This document shows positions 16,857 to 25,548 of a DNA stretch of 64,000 nt, in pieces. The notes below the pieces were generated by a model that did not search any database, was not told the origin of the DNA, and saw only the letters and a list, made by a program, of their open reading frames with translations. The stretch's first letter is position 1; every line of letters starts with the position of its first letter. Where the stretch lies: contig NZ_JACHEM010000004.1 of assembly GCF_014207445.1 (NCBI RefSeq), positions 372,001 to 436,000 of the forward strand. The letters run 5' to 3'. Source of the DNA: Streptomyces candidus. Its GTDB lineage: Bacteria > Actinomycetota > Actinomycetes > Streptomycetales > Streptomycetaceae. A program made the position numbers and the translations under genes.

Positions 16857-17414
16857 CTACTTCGCCAGCGAGGCCACGCCCGCCTGCGCGAACTTCTCGT
16901 CCAGGTCGCCGCTGGGCGCGCCCGCGACACCGATGCCCGCCACCGGGGCGCCCTTGACCTGCACCGGAGCGCCGCCTCCGAGGAAGAGGGTGCCGGGGAT
17001 GTCCTTCAGGTTCGGGGCCTGGGCGAGCCGCTTGACCAGCTCGGAGGTGGGCGCGTTCCAGGAGACGGCGGTGTATCCCTTCTTCACGGCCGACTCGGGC
17101 GACTGCGGGCCGGCCCCGTCGCCGCGCAGGGAGACGATGGTGTTGCCGTTGCGGTCGACGACGGCGACGGAGACGCGCTGGTTCTCCTTCTTCGCCGCGT
17201 CCAGCACGGCCTCGGCGGCCTTGGTCGCGGCGGACACGGTGAGGTGGGTGGACTGCTGGAGGTTGCGGTTCGCGGTGTCGGCCTTGACGGCCGCGCGAGT
17301 CTCGGCTGCCGGGGCGGCGGCACTGGCACTCACCGCGCCGAAGGTGCCCGCGCCGAGGGCGGCGAGGACGGCGGAACCGGTGAGGACACGGGTGCGGAGG
17401 GAGAGATTGCGCAT
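16857..17414 (-). CDS. hbpS: Haem-binding sensor accessory protein HbpS (GlcG/HbpS family)
   Basis: 185 residues from ATG 17414. The Sec-type signal MRNLSLRTRVLTGSAVLAAL ends near ASAAA. The GlcG/HbpS domain follows: LTVSAATKAAEAVLDAAKKEN, VSVAVVDRNGNTIVSLRGDGAG, SAVKKGYTAVSWNAPTSEL, GGGAPVQVKG and GIGVAGAPSGDLDEKFAQAG. In S. reticuli, HbpS is exported, binds haem and iron, and interacts with the sensor kinase SenS under redox stress. The divergent senS-senR pair here confirms the assignment. Confidence 0.92.
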   Translation of the reverse strand: MRNLSLRTRVLTGSAVLAALGAGTFGAVSASAAAPAAETRAAVKADTANRNLQQSTHLTVSAATKAAEAVLDAAKKENQRVSVAVVDRNGNTIVSLRGDGAGPQSPESAVKKGYTAVSWNAPTSELVKRLAQAPNLKDIPGTLFLGGGAPVQVKGAPVAGIGVAGAPSGDLDEKFAQAGVASLAK

Positions 17415-17792
17415 GGGGTGCTCCGTAAGTCGTCGGGTGGCCCGGGTGTTCGCCGAGGCCGGACCGGCGGGGCGCCGGTTTCGTTCTGCTTCCATGCTGG
17501 GCGCGGAACCGGCCCCGTACGGTCGGTACAGCGGCTGCCCCCGGCTACCTGTGCGGCCGATCCCCGGGTCAACCGATCGGCTGATGCGGGGATGCTCCCG
17601 GCGGGTCAGGGTGGGTACGTACGCGCTGATCAGGGGCGGTTCGTACGGTGAACGGGCAGCAGCCCCAGACCGGCGCATGCCGGACCCACACCCCCCGACC
17701 CTGCACCCCTGCACCCACACCCCGTACCCCCTGACCCACAACTCCGGACCCGACCTCCCACCCAGCCCCCTCCCTCCACGCCGGAGCGCCCC
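17415..17792. other. Divergent promoter region hbpS / senS
   Basis: 378 bp without a gene. The right third (17686-17785) is a C-rich stretch dominated by CCCC and CACCCC on the plus strand, just before the senS TTG start. SenR is known to act on this kind of region in S. reticuli, but I do not see a clear operator repeat. Confidence 0.5.
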
Positions 17793-19031
17793 TTGCCCCA
17801 GGACGACACCCCCCGCTCCCCCGCCCCGCCGGACGATCCGGACACCCGCCGGCTCGCCCTCGTCATGCACGCGGCGTTCTTCGTCCTCCTCGGCGCTTCC
17901 CTGATCCGCTTCCTGCTGCGGCACCCCGGCGAGCCCCGCACGCCGTGGATCATCGGCCTGAGCGTCACCCTCGCCGCCCTGCACGTGCTGCTGTACGTCG
18001 TCCGCCCGGCCCGGCACGGCGACGGAACCGCCGCTTCCCACCCGCGCCTGCGCCTCGCCGTCGTTCTGCTCGTCTGGGCGCTGCTGGTCGTGCTCGCGCC
18101 GAGCTTCGCCTGGTGCGCCGTCCCCCTCTTCTACATCGCCCTGCGCACCCTCCCCACCCGTACCGCCCTCGCCCTCGTGACGCTCCTCACCGGTGTCGTC
18201 GTCACCGCCCAGCTCCAGCTCTCCACCGGCGGCCTCGACCCCACGATCGTCCTGGGCACGCCCGCCGTCGCCGCAGTGGCCGCCGCAACCTTCGTCCACA
18301 TGCAGCGTCAGGCCGCACGCCAGCGCACCCTCATCGACGATCTCCTGCGCACCCGGCGCGAACTGGCCGCTACCGAGCGCCGCGAAGGAACCCTCGCCGA
18401 ACGCCAGCGGCTCTCCATGGAGATCCACGACACCCTCGCCCAGGGCCTGTCCAGCCAGCAGATGCTGCTCCAGGCCGCCGACCGGATATGGGACGCGGAC
18501 CCGGCGACCGCCCGGCGGCACGTCCGTACCGCCACGTCCATCGCGGAACGCAACCTCGCCGAGGCCCGCCGGTTCGTGCACGACCTCGCCCCCGCCGACC
18601 TCGCCGAGGCGGGCGCGCGCGGCGGCGGACTGGAGGAAGCCCTGCGCACGGTCGCCGCCCGCGAGGACGCCCGCTTCCGCGTCGACGGCACCGCGCCGGC
18701 CGCGCCCCTGCCGGACCGCGTCCAGAGCGCGCTGCTCCGCATCGCCCAGGGCGCCCTCGCCAACGTGCGCGAACACGCGCACGCGAGCGCCACCGCCCTC
18801 ACGCTCACCTACCTGGACGATCAGGTGGTCCTCGACATCGCCGACGACGGCCGGGGCTTCGACACCCATACGCTGCCCGGCCCGACCGGTGTGCGCGGGC
18901 ACGGTCTGCCCGCGATGCGCGCCCGTGTCCAGCAGCTCGGCGGCACCCTCGCCGTCGAGTCGGCGCCCGGTGAGGGCACCGTTCTGTCCGCCGCGATTCC
19001 GCTCGCCATCCCCCTGGAGCCCACCCCGTGA
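17793..19031 (+). CDS. senS: Sensor histidine kinase SenS
   Basis: 412 residues from TTG 17793, with GGAG seven bases upstream. Five predicted transmembrane helices lie in residues 20-165 (for example LVMHAAFFVLLGASLIRFLL and TRTALALVTLLTGVVVTAQL). The HisKA_3 dimerisation domain has RQRLSMEIHDTLAQGLSSQQ (phospho-His near 211). The ATPase domain has ALLRIAQGALANVREHA, DIADDGRGFD and GVRGHGLPAMRARVQQLGG. This five-helix NarL-type kinase is SenS of the HbpS-SenS-SenR system, which senses oxidative stress and haem status. Overlaps senR by four bases. Confidence 0.92.
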   Translation: MPQDDTPRSPAPPDDPDTRRLALVMHAAFFVLLGASLIRFLLRHPGEPRTPWIIGLSVTLAALHVLLYVVRPARHGDGTAASHPRLRLAVVLLVWALLVVLAPSFAWCAVPLFYIALRTLPTRTALALVTLLTGVVVTAQLQLSTGGLDPTIVLGTPAVAAVAAATFVHMQRQAARQRTLIDDLLRTRRELAATERREGTLAERQRLSMEIHDTLAQGLSSQQMLLQAADRIWDADPATARRHVRTATSIAERNLAEARRFVHDLAPADLAEAGARGGGLEEALRTVAAREDARFRVDGTAPAAPLPDRVQSALLRIAQGALANVREHAHASATALTLTYLDDQVVLDIADDGRGFDTHTLPGPTGVRGHGLPAMRARVQQLGGTLAVESAPGEGTVLSAAIPLAIPLEPTP

Positions 19032-19660
19032 CGACCCCCGGCCCCGTACGCGTCCTGCTCTGCGACGACCACGTGGTCGTACGGGCGGGCCTGCTCGCCC
19101 TGCTCTCCAGCGAACCGGACATCGAGGTCGTCGGCGAGGCCGGAAACGGCGAGGAGGCGGTTGCCACGGCCGCCAAACTCGGCCCCGACGTGGTCCTCAT
19201 GGACCTCCAGCTCGGCGACGGCATCGACGGCGTCGAAGCCACCCGCCGCATCGCGGGCACCGGTCCGCACGTCCTCGTCCTCACCACGTACGACACGGAC
19301 GCCGACATCACCCGTGCCATCGCGGCGGGTGCCACCGGGTACCTGCTGAAGGCGGAACGCCCCGAGGAACTCTTCGCCGCGATCCGCTCCGCCGCCCAGG
19401 GCCGCACGACCCTCTCCCCGCCGGTCGCCAGCCGGGTGATGGCGCAGCTGCGCGGCGCGGGCCGCCCCACCCTCACCGACCGCGAGTCGGAGATCCTCGC
19501 CCAGCTGGCCCACGGCCTCGGCAACCGCGAGATCGCCCGCGCCCTGTTCATCAGCGAGGCGACGGTCAAGACCCACCTGGGGCGCATCTACGCCAAGCTC
19601 GGAGTGGACACACGGGCGGGGGCGGTGGCGGTGGCGAAGGAACAGCGGCTGCTGCCGTGA
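19028..19660 (+). CDS. senR: Response regulator SenR (NarL/LuxR family)
   Basis: 210 residues from GTG. Receiver domain: LLCDDHVVVRAGL (acidic pocket), VVLMDLQL (phospho-Asp near 58), VLVLTTYDTDADI and GYLLKAERPEEL (Lys near 110). C-terminal LuxR-type HTH about 145-205 (LTDRESEILAQLAHGLGNREIA, then SEATVKTHLGRIYAKLGV). It should control antioxidant genes such as furS-cpeB and hbpS. The GTGA overlaps on both sides couple it to senS and to the next ORF. Confidence 0.92.
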   Translation: MTTPGPVRVLLCDDHVVVRAGLLALLSSEPDIEVVGEAGNGEEAVATAAKLGPDVVLMDLQLGDGIDGVEATRRIAGTGPHVLVLTTYDTDADITRAIAAGATGYLLKAERPEELFAAIRSAAQGRTTLSPPVASRVMAQLRGAGRPTLTDRESEILAQLAHGLGNREIARALFISEATVKTHLGRIYAKLGVDTRAGAVAVAKEQRLLP

Positions 19661-20190
19661 ACGCCTTACGTGCGACCATCGGCTACGTGCTCGACATCGG
19701 TTACTCCCTCTCCCGCCGCTTCCCCGACCCTCCGCAGACTGACTACCGCCGCGCGGACGTCCGGTCGCTGCGGCACGACCTGTTCTGCGGGGACGTGTAC
19801 CTCGCGGACACCAAGGCGGACCGGGAGGTGTCCACGTCGTGGGGATGGGTTCCGGTGCTGGACTTCGCGTGGGCGCTGTGCGACATCGTGGAGCAACTCG
19901 ACCAGGACCCGCGCGGCAGCCGCTCGGCGCACCGGCAGTACGCGGAGATCGACTTCACCGAGTCCACGGACCGGATGCTCTTCGAGCGACGTTTCGGCTG
20001 GGTGGACGTGGAGGCGGACTGGATGCCGGTCGAGGAGGCCCCGCTCACCTTCGGCCACCGTCTTCTGCGCCGCGAGGCCCGGGACTTCCTCCACGACCTG
20101 ATCGCGGACCTCACGGACATGCACGACGGCCTGGCCGACAACCCGGCCCTGTGGACGCTCCAGGCGAAGTACCCGCGTATCGGGAACTGA
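19657..20190 (+). CDS. Hypothetical protein coupled to senR, 177 aa
   Basis: 177 residues from GTG 19657, overlapping the senR stop (GTGA). A soluble alpha/beta protein rich in Trp, Asp and Arg, with segments RHDLFCGDVYLADTKADREVS, WGWVPVLDFAWALCDIVEQLDQ, RMLFERRFGWVDVEADW and LRREARDFLHDLIADLTDMHDGLADNP. No transmembrane segment or enzymatic motif is recognised. Translational coupling places it in the senS-senR operon, but a role in redox signalling is only inference. Confidence 0.8.
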   Translation: MNALRATIGYVLDIGYSLSRRFPDPPQTDYRRADVRSLRHDLFCGDVYLADTKADREVSTSWGWVPVLDFAWALCDIVEQLDQDPRGSRSAHRQYAEIDFTESTDRMLFERRFGWVDVEADWMPVEEAPLTFGHRLLRREARDFLHDLIADLTDMHDGLADNPALWTLQAKYPRIGN

Positions 20191-20205
20191 GCCGCGCTGG
20201 CGCGG

Positions 20206-20349
20206 CCGGTGCACGAGTCGCGGGCCCGCACGGCAGGAGAGTCCCGGGCCTGTCCGCCGGGCGAGTCCCGTACCCGTACGCTGCGCGAGTTCCTGGCGCC
20301 TCGCGTGGAGCCAGTCCCTGGCTCGACCGGTGCACGAGTCGCGGGCCCG
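20206..20349. repeat. Pair of 23-bp direct repeats
   Basis: CCGGTGCACGAGTCGCGGGCCCG, given here split as CCGGTGCACGAG + TCGCGGGCCCG, occurs identically at 20206-20228 and 20327-20349, 121 bp apart. Degenerate GAGTCCCG motifs lie between. The region is the non-coding gap between two convergent genes. Confidence 0.7.
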
Positions 20350-20422
20350 TCCGTCAGCCGATCCCGTCCCGTGGGCCGGTCCGGCGCCCGTCCGCCGCAG
20401 GGCGCGAACCTCGCCGCACCCG

Positions 20423-21100
20423 CTACATCCCCTCCACCCGCACCCCCATTGCCGCCGCGAAGACCGGCGCGAGGTCCAGCATCTGCGTGGGGCTGATCAC
20501 CGCGCCCCGCAGCCTCTCCACGCCCCGTGCGATCCCCAGCTCCGCGACCGTGCGAAGGTCCACGTCCCGCATCGTCGTCCCGCTGAAGTCCGCCCCCTTC
20601 AGTACGCAGTCCCGGAACTCCACCCGCGTGAGGCCCGCGTCACCGAAGTCCGGTTCGACCAGCACGCACCCCTCGAAGAGGACGTCCACCAGCTTCGACT
20701 TCCGCAGGTTCAGGTAGTCGATCTTCCCGCCCCGCACCACCACCCGCTCCAGCACCGACCCGTGCATCTGCGTCCCGCCCAGCCGCGCGTCGACGATCTC
20801 CACGTCCCGCAGCGACACCTCCGCGAGCTGCGTACCGACGCCACGCACGCCCTCCAGTACGCAGTCCATGAACCGCGCCCGCCCCAGCCGCGTCTCGTCC
20901 AGCGCCACCGCGTACAGCCCGCAGTCCATGAAGCGCGCGCCCCGCCCCTCCTGTCCCGCGAAGTCGAGTTCCCGGAACTCCAGCGCGTCGTAGTCGCCCT
21001 CCGACTCCAAGACGCCGTCCTCGAAGGGCAGCAGCTCCGGCAGCCGCACCTCGGGACGCCGTACCGCCGGGACCTGGTTCTTCTTCACCGCACGAGCCAT
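20423..21100 (-). CDS. Pentapeptide-repeat protein
   Basis: 225 residues from ATG 21100. After a Lys/Arg start (MARAVKKNQVPAVRRPEVRL) most of the protein is a run of A(D/N)LXX-type pentapeptides, for example ALEFRELDFAGQEGRGARFMD, LGRARFMDCVLEGVRG, LVDVLFEGCVLVEPDF and KGADFSGTTMRDVDL. This predicts a right-handed quadrilateral beta-helix. Some such proteins mimic DNA and protect gyrase; no specific partner can be named here. The tail AVISPTQMLDLAPVFAAAMGV is helical. Confidence 0.88.
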   Translation of the reverse strand: MARAVKKNQVPAVRRPEVRLPELLPFEDGVLESEGDYDALEFRELDFAGQEGRGARFMDCGLYAVALDETRLGRARFMDCVLEGVRGVGTQLAEVSLRDVEIVDARLGGTQMHGSVLERVVVRGGKIDYLNLRKSKLVDVLFEGCVLVEPDFGDAGLTRVEFRDCVLKGADFSGTTMRDVDLRTVAELGIARGVERLRGAVISPTQMLDLAPVFAAAMGVRVEGM

Positions 21101-21353
21101 ACGGCCATGCTGCCCCACCCCACTGACAATTCCTCCCCGGCCGCCCCCGGCCCCGCACTCCGCGCAGCCCGCGGCCCCGGGCCCACCGCCCCACCGGCCC
21201 GCTGAACGACCCGCTCCCCGCCCCGGGAAGCCCTGGTAGCACCGGGCAGTCCCCGCCCGGAAAGAACCCACGCCGACCGATGTCACACTGCGCCGCCCGC
21301 GTCCGTCACCACTCCCAAAGGCACCACCGCCCCAGCCCAGGGAGGCACCCGCC

Positions 21354-22562
21354 ATGAATCCGCACCCCATCTCCACCCCCGGCACCGTCACCGTCGTCGG
21401 CGGCGGACTCGCCGGTCTGATCGCAGCCGTCACCGCCGCAGAGTCCGGCCACACCCAGGTCCGCCTCCACGAGTCGCACCGCACGCCGGGCGGTCGCGCC
21501 CGCACCACCACCGGCCCGTACAAGGCCAACGAGGGCCCGCACGCCCTGTACTCGCGCGGTCCGCTGTGGACCTGGCTCCAGCAGCGCGACCTGATCGGCC
21601 CGGTCGCTGCCGTCCCCTTCCGGGCGGCGGCCCGCACCCGCTTCCACCGCTCCGGTTCCCTCCACCGCATGCCGCCCCTCCCCCTCCTGCGACTCGGTCG
21701 CAAGCAGGCCGCCGAAGCCCCCGTCGACACCGACTTCCTCACCTGGGCGACGTCCCGAATCGGCGAACGGCAGGCCCGGTACGCGGCGAACTCCCTCGGC
21801 GTCGCCGTGTTCCACCACGACCCCGGCTCCCTCTCCGCCCGCTTCGTACAGGAGCGCCTGCACCGGGTCCTGGCCATGCCTCCCGAGGCCAAGTACCCGG
21901 TGGGCGGATGGAGTTCGGTCGTGGACCGGCTCGCCTCCCGCGCCCGCGGCCTCGGGGTGCACATCGAGACCGACTCGCGCCTCACCGCCGCCGACGTCGC
22001 CTCCGCCGCCGCCCACGGCCCGGTGATCGTCGCGACTTCCCTTCCCGCCGCCCGCGGCCTCCTCAGCGACCCCTCTCTCGCCTGGGACAGCGGCCGCACC
22101 GTGCTCCTCGACCTGGGGCTGCGCACCCGGCGCGGCGACGCGTTCATCGTGTCCGACCTGGACGCCCCCGGCTGGATCGAGCGCTTCACCGCCCAGGACC
22201 CGACCCTCGCCCCGCCCGGCGAACAGCTCGTCCAGGCCCAGTTCCCGGTGGCCCCGGCCGAGTCGAAGGCCGACGGCATCGCCCGCGCCGAACGCCTCCT
22301 CGACCTCGGTTTCCCGCACTGGCCCGGCCGCGTCACCCACCGCACCGAAGCCCTCGCCGCGGGCCGTACCGGCGCGGTGGACCTGCCCGGCACCACCTGG
22401 CGCGACCGCCCCGCCATCGACCGCGGCAACGGCGTCTATTTGGCGGGCGACCAGGTCGCGGCGCCGGGCCTGCTCGCGGAGGTGTCGTTCAACAGCGCAC
22501 TGGAGGCCGTCTCCCTCGCTCTCCGCTCGGCACGCCCCCAGCACGCGGGGCGCCGACCTTGA
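21354..22562 (+). CDS. FAD-dependent amine-oxidase/desaturase-like oxidoreductase
   Basis: 402 residues. The N-terminal dinucleotide motif VTVVGGGLAGLIAAVTAAESG is followed by the Glu and GGRART motif (HESHRTPGGRART, about 42-54) of the flavin amine oxidase and phytoene desaturase superfamily. The C-terminus has NGVYLAGDQVAAPGLLAEVSFNSALEA, the second FAD contact. Substrate unknown. Its stop codon lies inside the -35 element of the next gene's SoxR-type promoter, so the next gene has its own promoter. Confidence 0.82.
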   Translation: MNPHPISTPGTVTVVGGGLAGLIAAVTAAESGHTQVRLHESHRTPGGRARTTTGPYKANEGPHALYSRGPLWTWLQQRDLIGPVAAVPFRAAARTRFHRSGSLHRMPPLPLLRLGRKQAAEAPVDTDFLTWATSRIGERQARYAANSLGVAVFHHDPGSLSARFVQERLHRVLAMPPEAKYPVGGWSSVVDRLASRARGLGVHIETDSRLTAADVASAAAHGPVIVATSLPAARGLLSDPSLAWDSGRTVLLDLGLRTRRGDAFIVSDLDAPGWIERFTAQDPTLAPPGEQLVQAQFPVAPAESKADGIARAERLLDLGFPHWPGRVTHRTEALAAGRTGAVDLPGTTWRDRPAIDRGNGVYLAGDQVAAPGLLAEVSFNSALEAVSLALRSARPQHAGRRP

Positions 22563-22582
22563 CCTCAAGCACGCTTGAGGTC
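22561..22582. promoter_or_regulatory. SoxR box in the promoter of the quinone oxidoreductase gene
   Basis: Perfect palindrome: GACCTCAAGC, spacer AC, then its reverse complement. The inner 18 bp fit the canonical SoxR operator CCTCAAG-N4-CTTGAGG. TTGACC (-35) begins at 22559, and 19 bases later comes AAGAGT (-10-like), the long spacing typical of MerR-family promoters. SoxR in Streptomyces responds to redox-active secondary metabolites. Confidence 0.85.
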
Positions 22583-22633
22583 GAAGAGTGGCCCTCGTAC
22601 GGCGAAGACATCGCCTCACCAGGGGAGTTGACC

Positions 22634-23647
22634 ATGCGCGCGATCCGCCTCCACGCCTTCGGCCCTGCCGAGAACCTCCTCTTCGAGGAGACCGCGGATC
22701 CCCGTCCCGGGCCCGGCCAGGTCCGGATGGGCGTCACCGCAGCCGGCGTGCACCTCCTGGACACGGCCCTGCGTCAGGGCATGCGGGGCCCGCTCCCCGC
22801 TCCCACCGAACTCCCCACCATTCCCGGCCGCGAGGTCGCCGGCATTGTCGAAGCCCTCGGCGAGGGCACCGACCCGTCCTGGCTCGGCAGGCGGGTCGTC
22901 GCCCACCTCGGGATGAACCCCGGCGGCTACGCCGAGCTCGCCGTCACCGACGCCGCCCGCCTCCACCCCGTCCCCGACACCCTGTCCGACGCCGAGGCCA
23001 TCGCCATGATCGGCACCGGCCGCACCGCCCTCGGCATCCTCCTGTGCACCGAGATCACCGCCGACACCGTCGCCCTCGTACCGGCCGCCGCGGGCGGCAT
23101 CGGCACGCTCCTCGTCCAGTACGTGAAGAACGCGGGCGGCACCGTCGTCGGTCTGGCGGGCGGTCCCGCGAAGACCGCCCACGTAGCAGCCAACGGTGCC
23201 GACCTCGCCGTCGACTACACGGTCCCCGGCTGGCCGGACGAGGTGTGCGGCTACCTCACCGAGCGCGGCCTGGGCGGTGCGACGACCGTGTTCGACTCGG
23301 TCGGCGGCGACACCGGCCGTGCCGCCGTGGACCTCCTCGCCCCGGGCGGCGAGCACCTCGTCTTCGGCTGGTCCGGCAAGGGTCCGCTCGACGGCGAACC
23401 GCTCACCTTCACCGACGCCGAACTCGCCGAGCGCGGCATCACCTCACAATCCGTCCTCGGCCCGCTCATGCTGCGGAAGGCGGGCGGCGACGACCCGATC
23501 CGCACCCTGGAGACCCGCGCCCTCGCCCTGGCCGCCGAGGGCAGCCTGCGCCCCTCCGTGCAGCGCTACCCCCTCGCGGAGGCCGCCCGCGCCCACCACG
23601 ACCTGGAGAACAGGAACACGGTCGGCAAGGTCGTCCTGGAGCCCTGA
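22634..23647 (+). CDS. Zinc-binding-type quinone oxidoreductase, SoxR-controlled
   Basis: 337 residues from ATG 22634, with AGGGGAG upstream. GroES-like domain at the N-terminus (VRMGVTAAGVHLLDTALRQG, IPGREVAGIVEALGEG). Rossmann NADPH motif AAAGGIGTLLVQYVKNAGG (about 153-171). C-terminal catalytic-domain segments FDSVGGDTG and HLVFGWSGKG. It is a quinone oxidoreductase/zeta-crystallin-type MDR enzyme reducing quinones with NADPH. The SoxR box directly upstream and the family match the known S. coelicolor SoxR target SCO4266. Confidence 0.9.
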   Translation: MRAIRLHAFGPAENLLFEETADPRPGPGQVRMGVTAAGVHLLDTALRQGMRGPLPAPTELPTIPGREVAGIVEALGEGTDPSWLGRRVVAHLGMNPGGYAELAVTDAARLHPVPDTLSDAEAIAMIGTGRTALGILLCTEITADTVALVPAAAGGIGTLLVQYVKNAGGTVVGLAGGPAKTAHVAANGADLAVDYTVPGWPDEVCGYLTERGLGGATTVFDSVGGDTGRAAVDLLAPGGEHLVFGWSGKGPLDGEPLTFTDAELAERGITSQSVLGPLMLRKAGGDDPIRTLETRALALAAEGSLRPSVQRYPLAEAARAHHDLENRNTVGKVVLEP

Positions 23648-23740
23648 GCACCCGCGCCCGCCCCCGCAATCTCGCCCCCGGGGCCTTACACCCCGCGGCC
23701 CTACTCCCCCGCGTACCGCCGCTACCGGTATCGCCCCTCC

Positions 23741-24214
23741 CTACACAGTCCCCAGCTGCTTGAGCGCGTCGTCCGTCAGCCGGTACACGTCCCACTCCTC
23801 CTGCGGGCGCGCGCCCAGCGCCTCGTAGAAGTCGATGGACGGCCGGTTCCACTTGAGCACCGACCATTCGAGCCGCTCGTACCCCCGCTCCACGCAGGTG
23901 CGGGCGAGCTCGGTGAGCAGGGCCTTGCCGTAGCCGCCGCCGCGCGCGGACGGCCGTACGTACAGGTCCTCCAGATAGATCCCGTGCACTCCCCGCCAGG
24001 TCGAGAAGTTCAGGAACCACAGCGCGAACCCGACGGCCTCCCCCGCCTCTCCCTCCGCGATGTGTGCGAACGCCGCCGGGTTCTGCCCGAAGAGCGCCTC
24101 CCGCAAGTGCTCCTCGTCCGCCCTCACCTCTTCCAACGCCCGCTCGTACTCCGCGAGTTCCCTCACCATCGCGAAGATTTCCGGAACGTCGCTCTCCACA
24201 GCTCTGCGAATCAT
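23741..24214 (-). CDS. GNAT N-acetyltransferase (diamine acetyltransferase-like)
   Basis: 157 residues from ATG 24214. GNAT fold: MIRRAVESDVPEIFAMVRELAEYE at the start, GFALWFLNFSTWRGVHGIYLEDLYVRPSARGGGYGKALL carrying the acetyl-CoA loop, and WSVLKWNRPSIDFYEALGA. The pattern FSTWxGxxGIYLEDLYV is characteristic of the spermidine/spermine N1-acetyltransferase branch. Overlaps the upstream APH-family gene by four bases. Confidence 0.87.
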   Translation of the reverse strand: MIRRAVESDVPEIFAMVRELAEYERALEEVRADEEHLREALFGQNPAAFAHIAEGEAGEAVGFALWFLNFSTWRGVHGIYLEDLYVRPSARGGGYGKALLTELARTCVERGYERLEWSVLKWNRPSIDFYEALGARPQEEWDVYRLTDDALKQLGTV

Positions 24215-25200
24215 GTCCGCAGCGTAAGCAGGGCCTCCGCGATCACCGCATGCGTGTCCGGCATCCGGGCTTCCCCTCGGGCCGGCTCCCACAAACTGCC
24301 CTGCATCACCCGCCCCAGCGTCCAGCCGGCGGCCCGCCGCCGGTCCAGGTCCATCACCTCGGTCATCAGGTCGAAGCGGCGCAGCACCTCATCGGCCCGG
24401 AAGCGGTTCCAGAGCGCGGGGAAGAGGTCGAAGCCGGGGTCCCCCGCGAGCGGCTTGGGGTCGATGGCGACCCACTGCTCCGCCCTCCCGGAGGGAGTTG
24501 CCTCCCCCTCGGATGCCGTCCTCCCACGGCCCTCCCGCCGGTCGGCCGCCCTCGGCGAGTCCTTCCTCGGCGCGAGGATGTTCTCCCCGTGCAGGTCCCA
24601 GTGCAGCAGCCGGTCGCCGGGCTCGTCCGCCACCTCGCGCAGAGCCGACGCACACCGCCACAACAGCGTGCGCTGCGCCGGATCCGCCACCCCCGGGAGC
24701 AGCTGCGGCACGGCGTCCAGCATGGCGTCGGCGAGGTCCCCGAGGCGCCGCAGGCCGGGCGGGGCCGGGTACGCGGTCAGCTCGGCCAGCAGTTCGGCGA
24801 TCACCTGGACGCCCTCCACCGCGCCCGCCGCACCACCGAGCGACCGGTGCTCGTCGAGCCGCTCCAGGAGCAGGGTGCCGGTGGTGTCGTCGGCGTCCAG
24901 CAGCGCGACCGCCCGTCGCCCGCCCCAGGCTCGCAGCGCGTCGGCCTCCCCCGCGTTCTCCTCCTCCTGGAGCTGGAACTTCAGGGCGGCGGGCATGCCG
25001 TCCGCCTCCCGCAGCACGGGCAGCACGAGCGCCGCCGCCCCGTGCAGAGCGGGACCGTCGCGGCGCAGCCCCCAGCGCGCCAGGTACTCGGCGGCCTGGC
25101 CGGGCAGCGCTTCGGCCCAGGCGCGGCCCTCCTCCCCGTTCCACCGGACCTGCGACTCGACGAGTCCTGCGGGAACCTCCACCGGGTTCGGCTGCTGCAC
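24211..25200 (-). CDS. Aminoglycoside/hydroxyurea phosphotransferase family protein
   Basis: 329 residues from GTG 25200, with AAGGAG nine bases upstream. Kinase-like APH fold: ALKFQ with the ATP-binding Lys, LLLERLDEHRSL (hinge), LLHWDLHGENIL (catalytic HxDxxxxN, about 200) and VAIDPKPLAGDPGFDL (metal Asp). Between the catalytic loop and the metal Asp is a polar insert of about 30 residues (SPRAADRREGRGRTASEGEA onward). Related to streptomycin 6-phosphotransferases. The actual substrate may not be an antibiotic. Translationally coupled to the GNAT gene. Confidence 0.85.
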   Translation of the reverse strand: MQQPNPVEVPAGLVESQVRWNGEEGRAWAEALPGQAAEYLARWGLRRDGPALHGAAALVLPVLREADGMPAALKFQLQEEENAGEADALRAWGGRRAVALLDADDTTGTLLLERLDEHRSLGGAAGAVEGVQVIAELLAELTAYPAPPGLRRLGDLADAMLDAVPQLLPGVADPAQRTLLWRCASALREVADEPGDRLLHWDLHGENILAPRKDSPRAADRREGRGRTASEGEATPSGRAEQWVAIDPKPLAGDPGFDLFPALWNRFRADEVLRRFDLMTEVMDLDRRRAAGWTLGRVMQGSLWEPARGEARMPDTHAVIAEALLTLRT

Positions 25201-25548
25201 TCTCTTGCGCTCCTTCTCAGCACGCGGCCGGACGGGAACCCGTCGCCGCGCGGGGCCGACCGGGCCCGGCCGTACCCCTGGGCCGGTTCCGCTGTTGCGG
25301 ATGTACGGGTCCCACTGTGCTGGGCAGACGGCTCCGACGGGCCGCGCGCGTTAAAACGCGGTGCGAGGGGGCGCTGCCTCCCGCTTCCCCTACGAGGTCC
25401 GGCGCGCCCCCGGACGCCGGGCGGACCGAACCCGCCGGACGGGCAGTCCGACGGGCCGCCCCACCCCTGACGCACGGCCCGCCGCCTCCTCACCGCCACC
25501 CCGGCGCGGCCCCGCCCTCTCCTCACCCCGCACCACCACAATCACCCC
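25201..25548. other. Divergent intergenic region
   Basis: 348 bp without a gene, between the APH-family gene and the rhomboid-like gene. It contains a short palindrome CGCGTT-AA-AACGCG at 25347-25360, unusually AT-rich at its centre for this genome, and a 13-bp direct repeat TCCGACGGGCCGC at 25333-25345 and 25447-25459. Confidence 0.45.

Noticed and set aside
15034..17904. 956-codon plus-strand open frame
   Set aside because: Shadow of the M1 peptidase and hbpS genes, both of which have clear domains on the minus strand.
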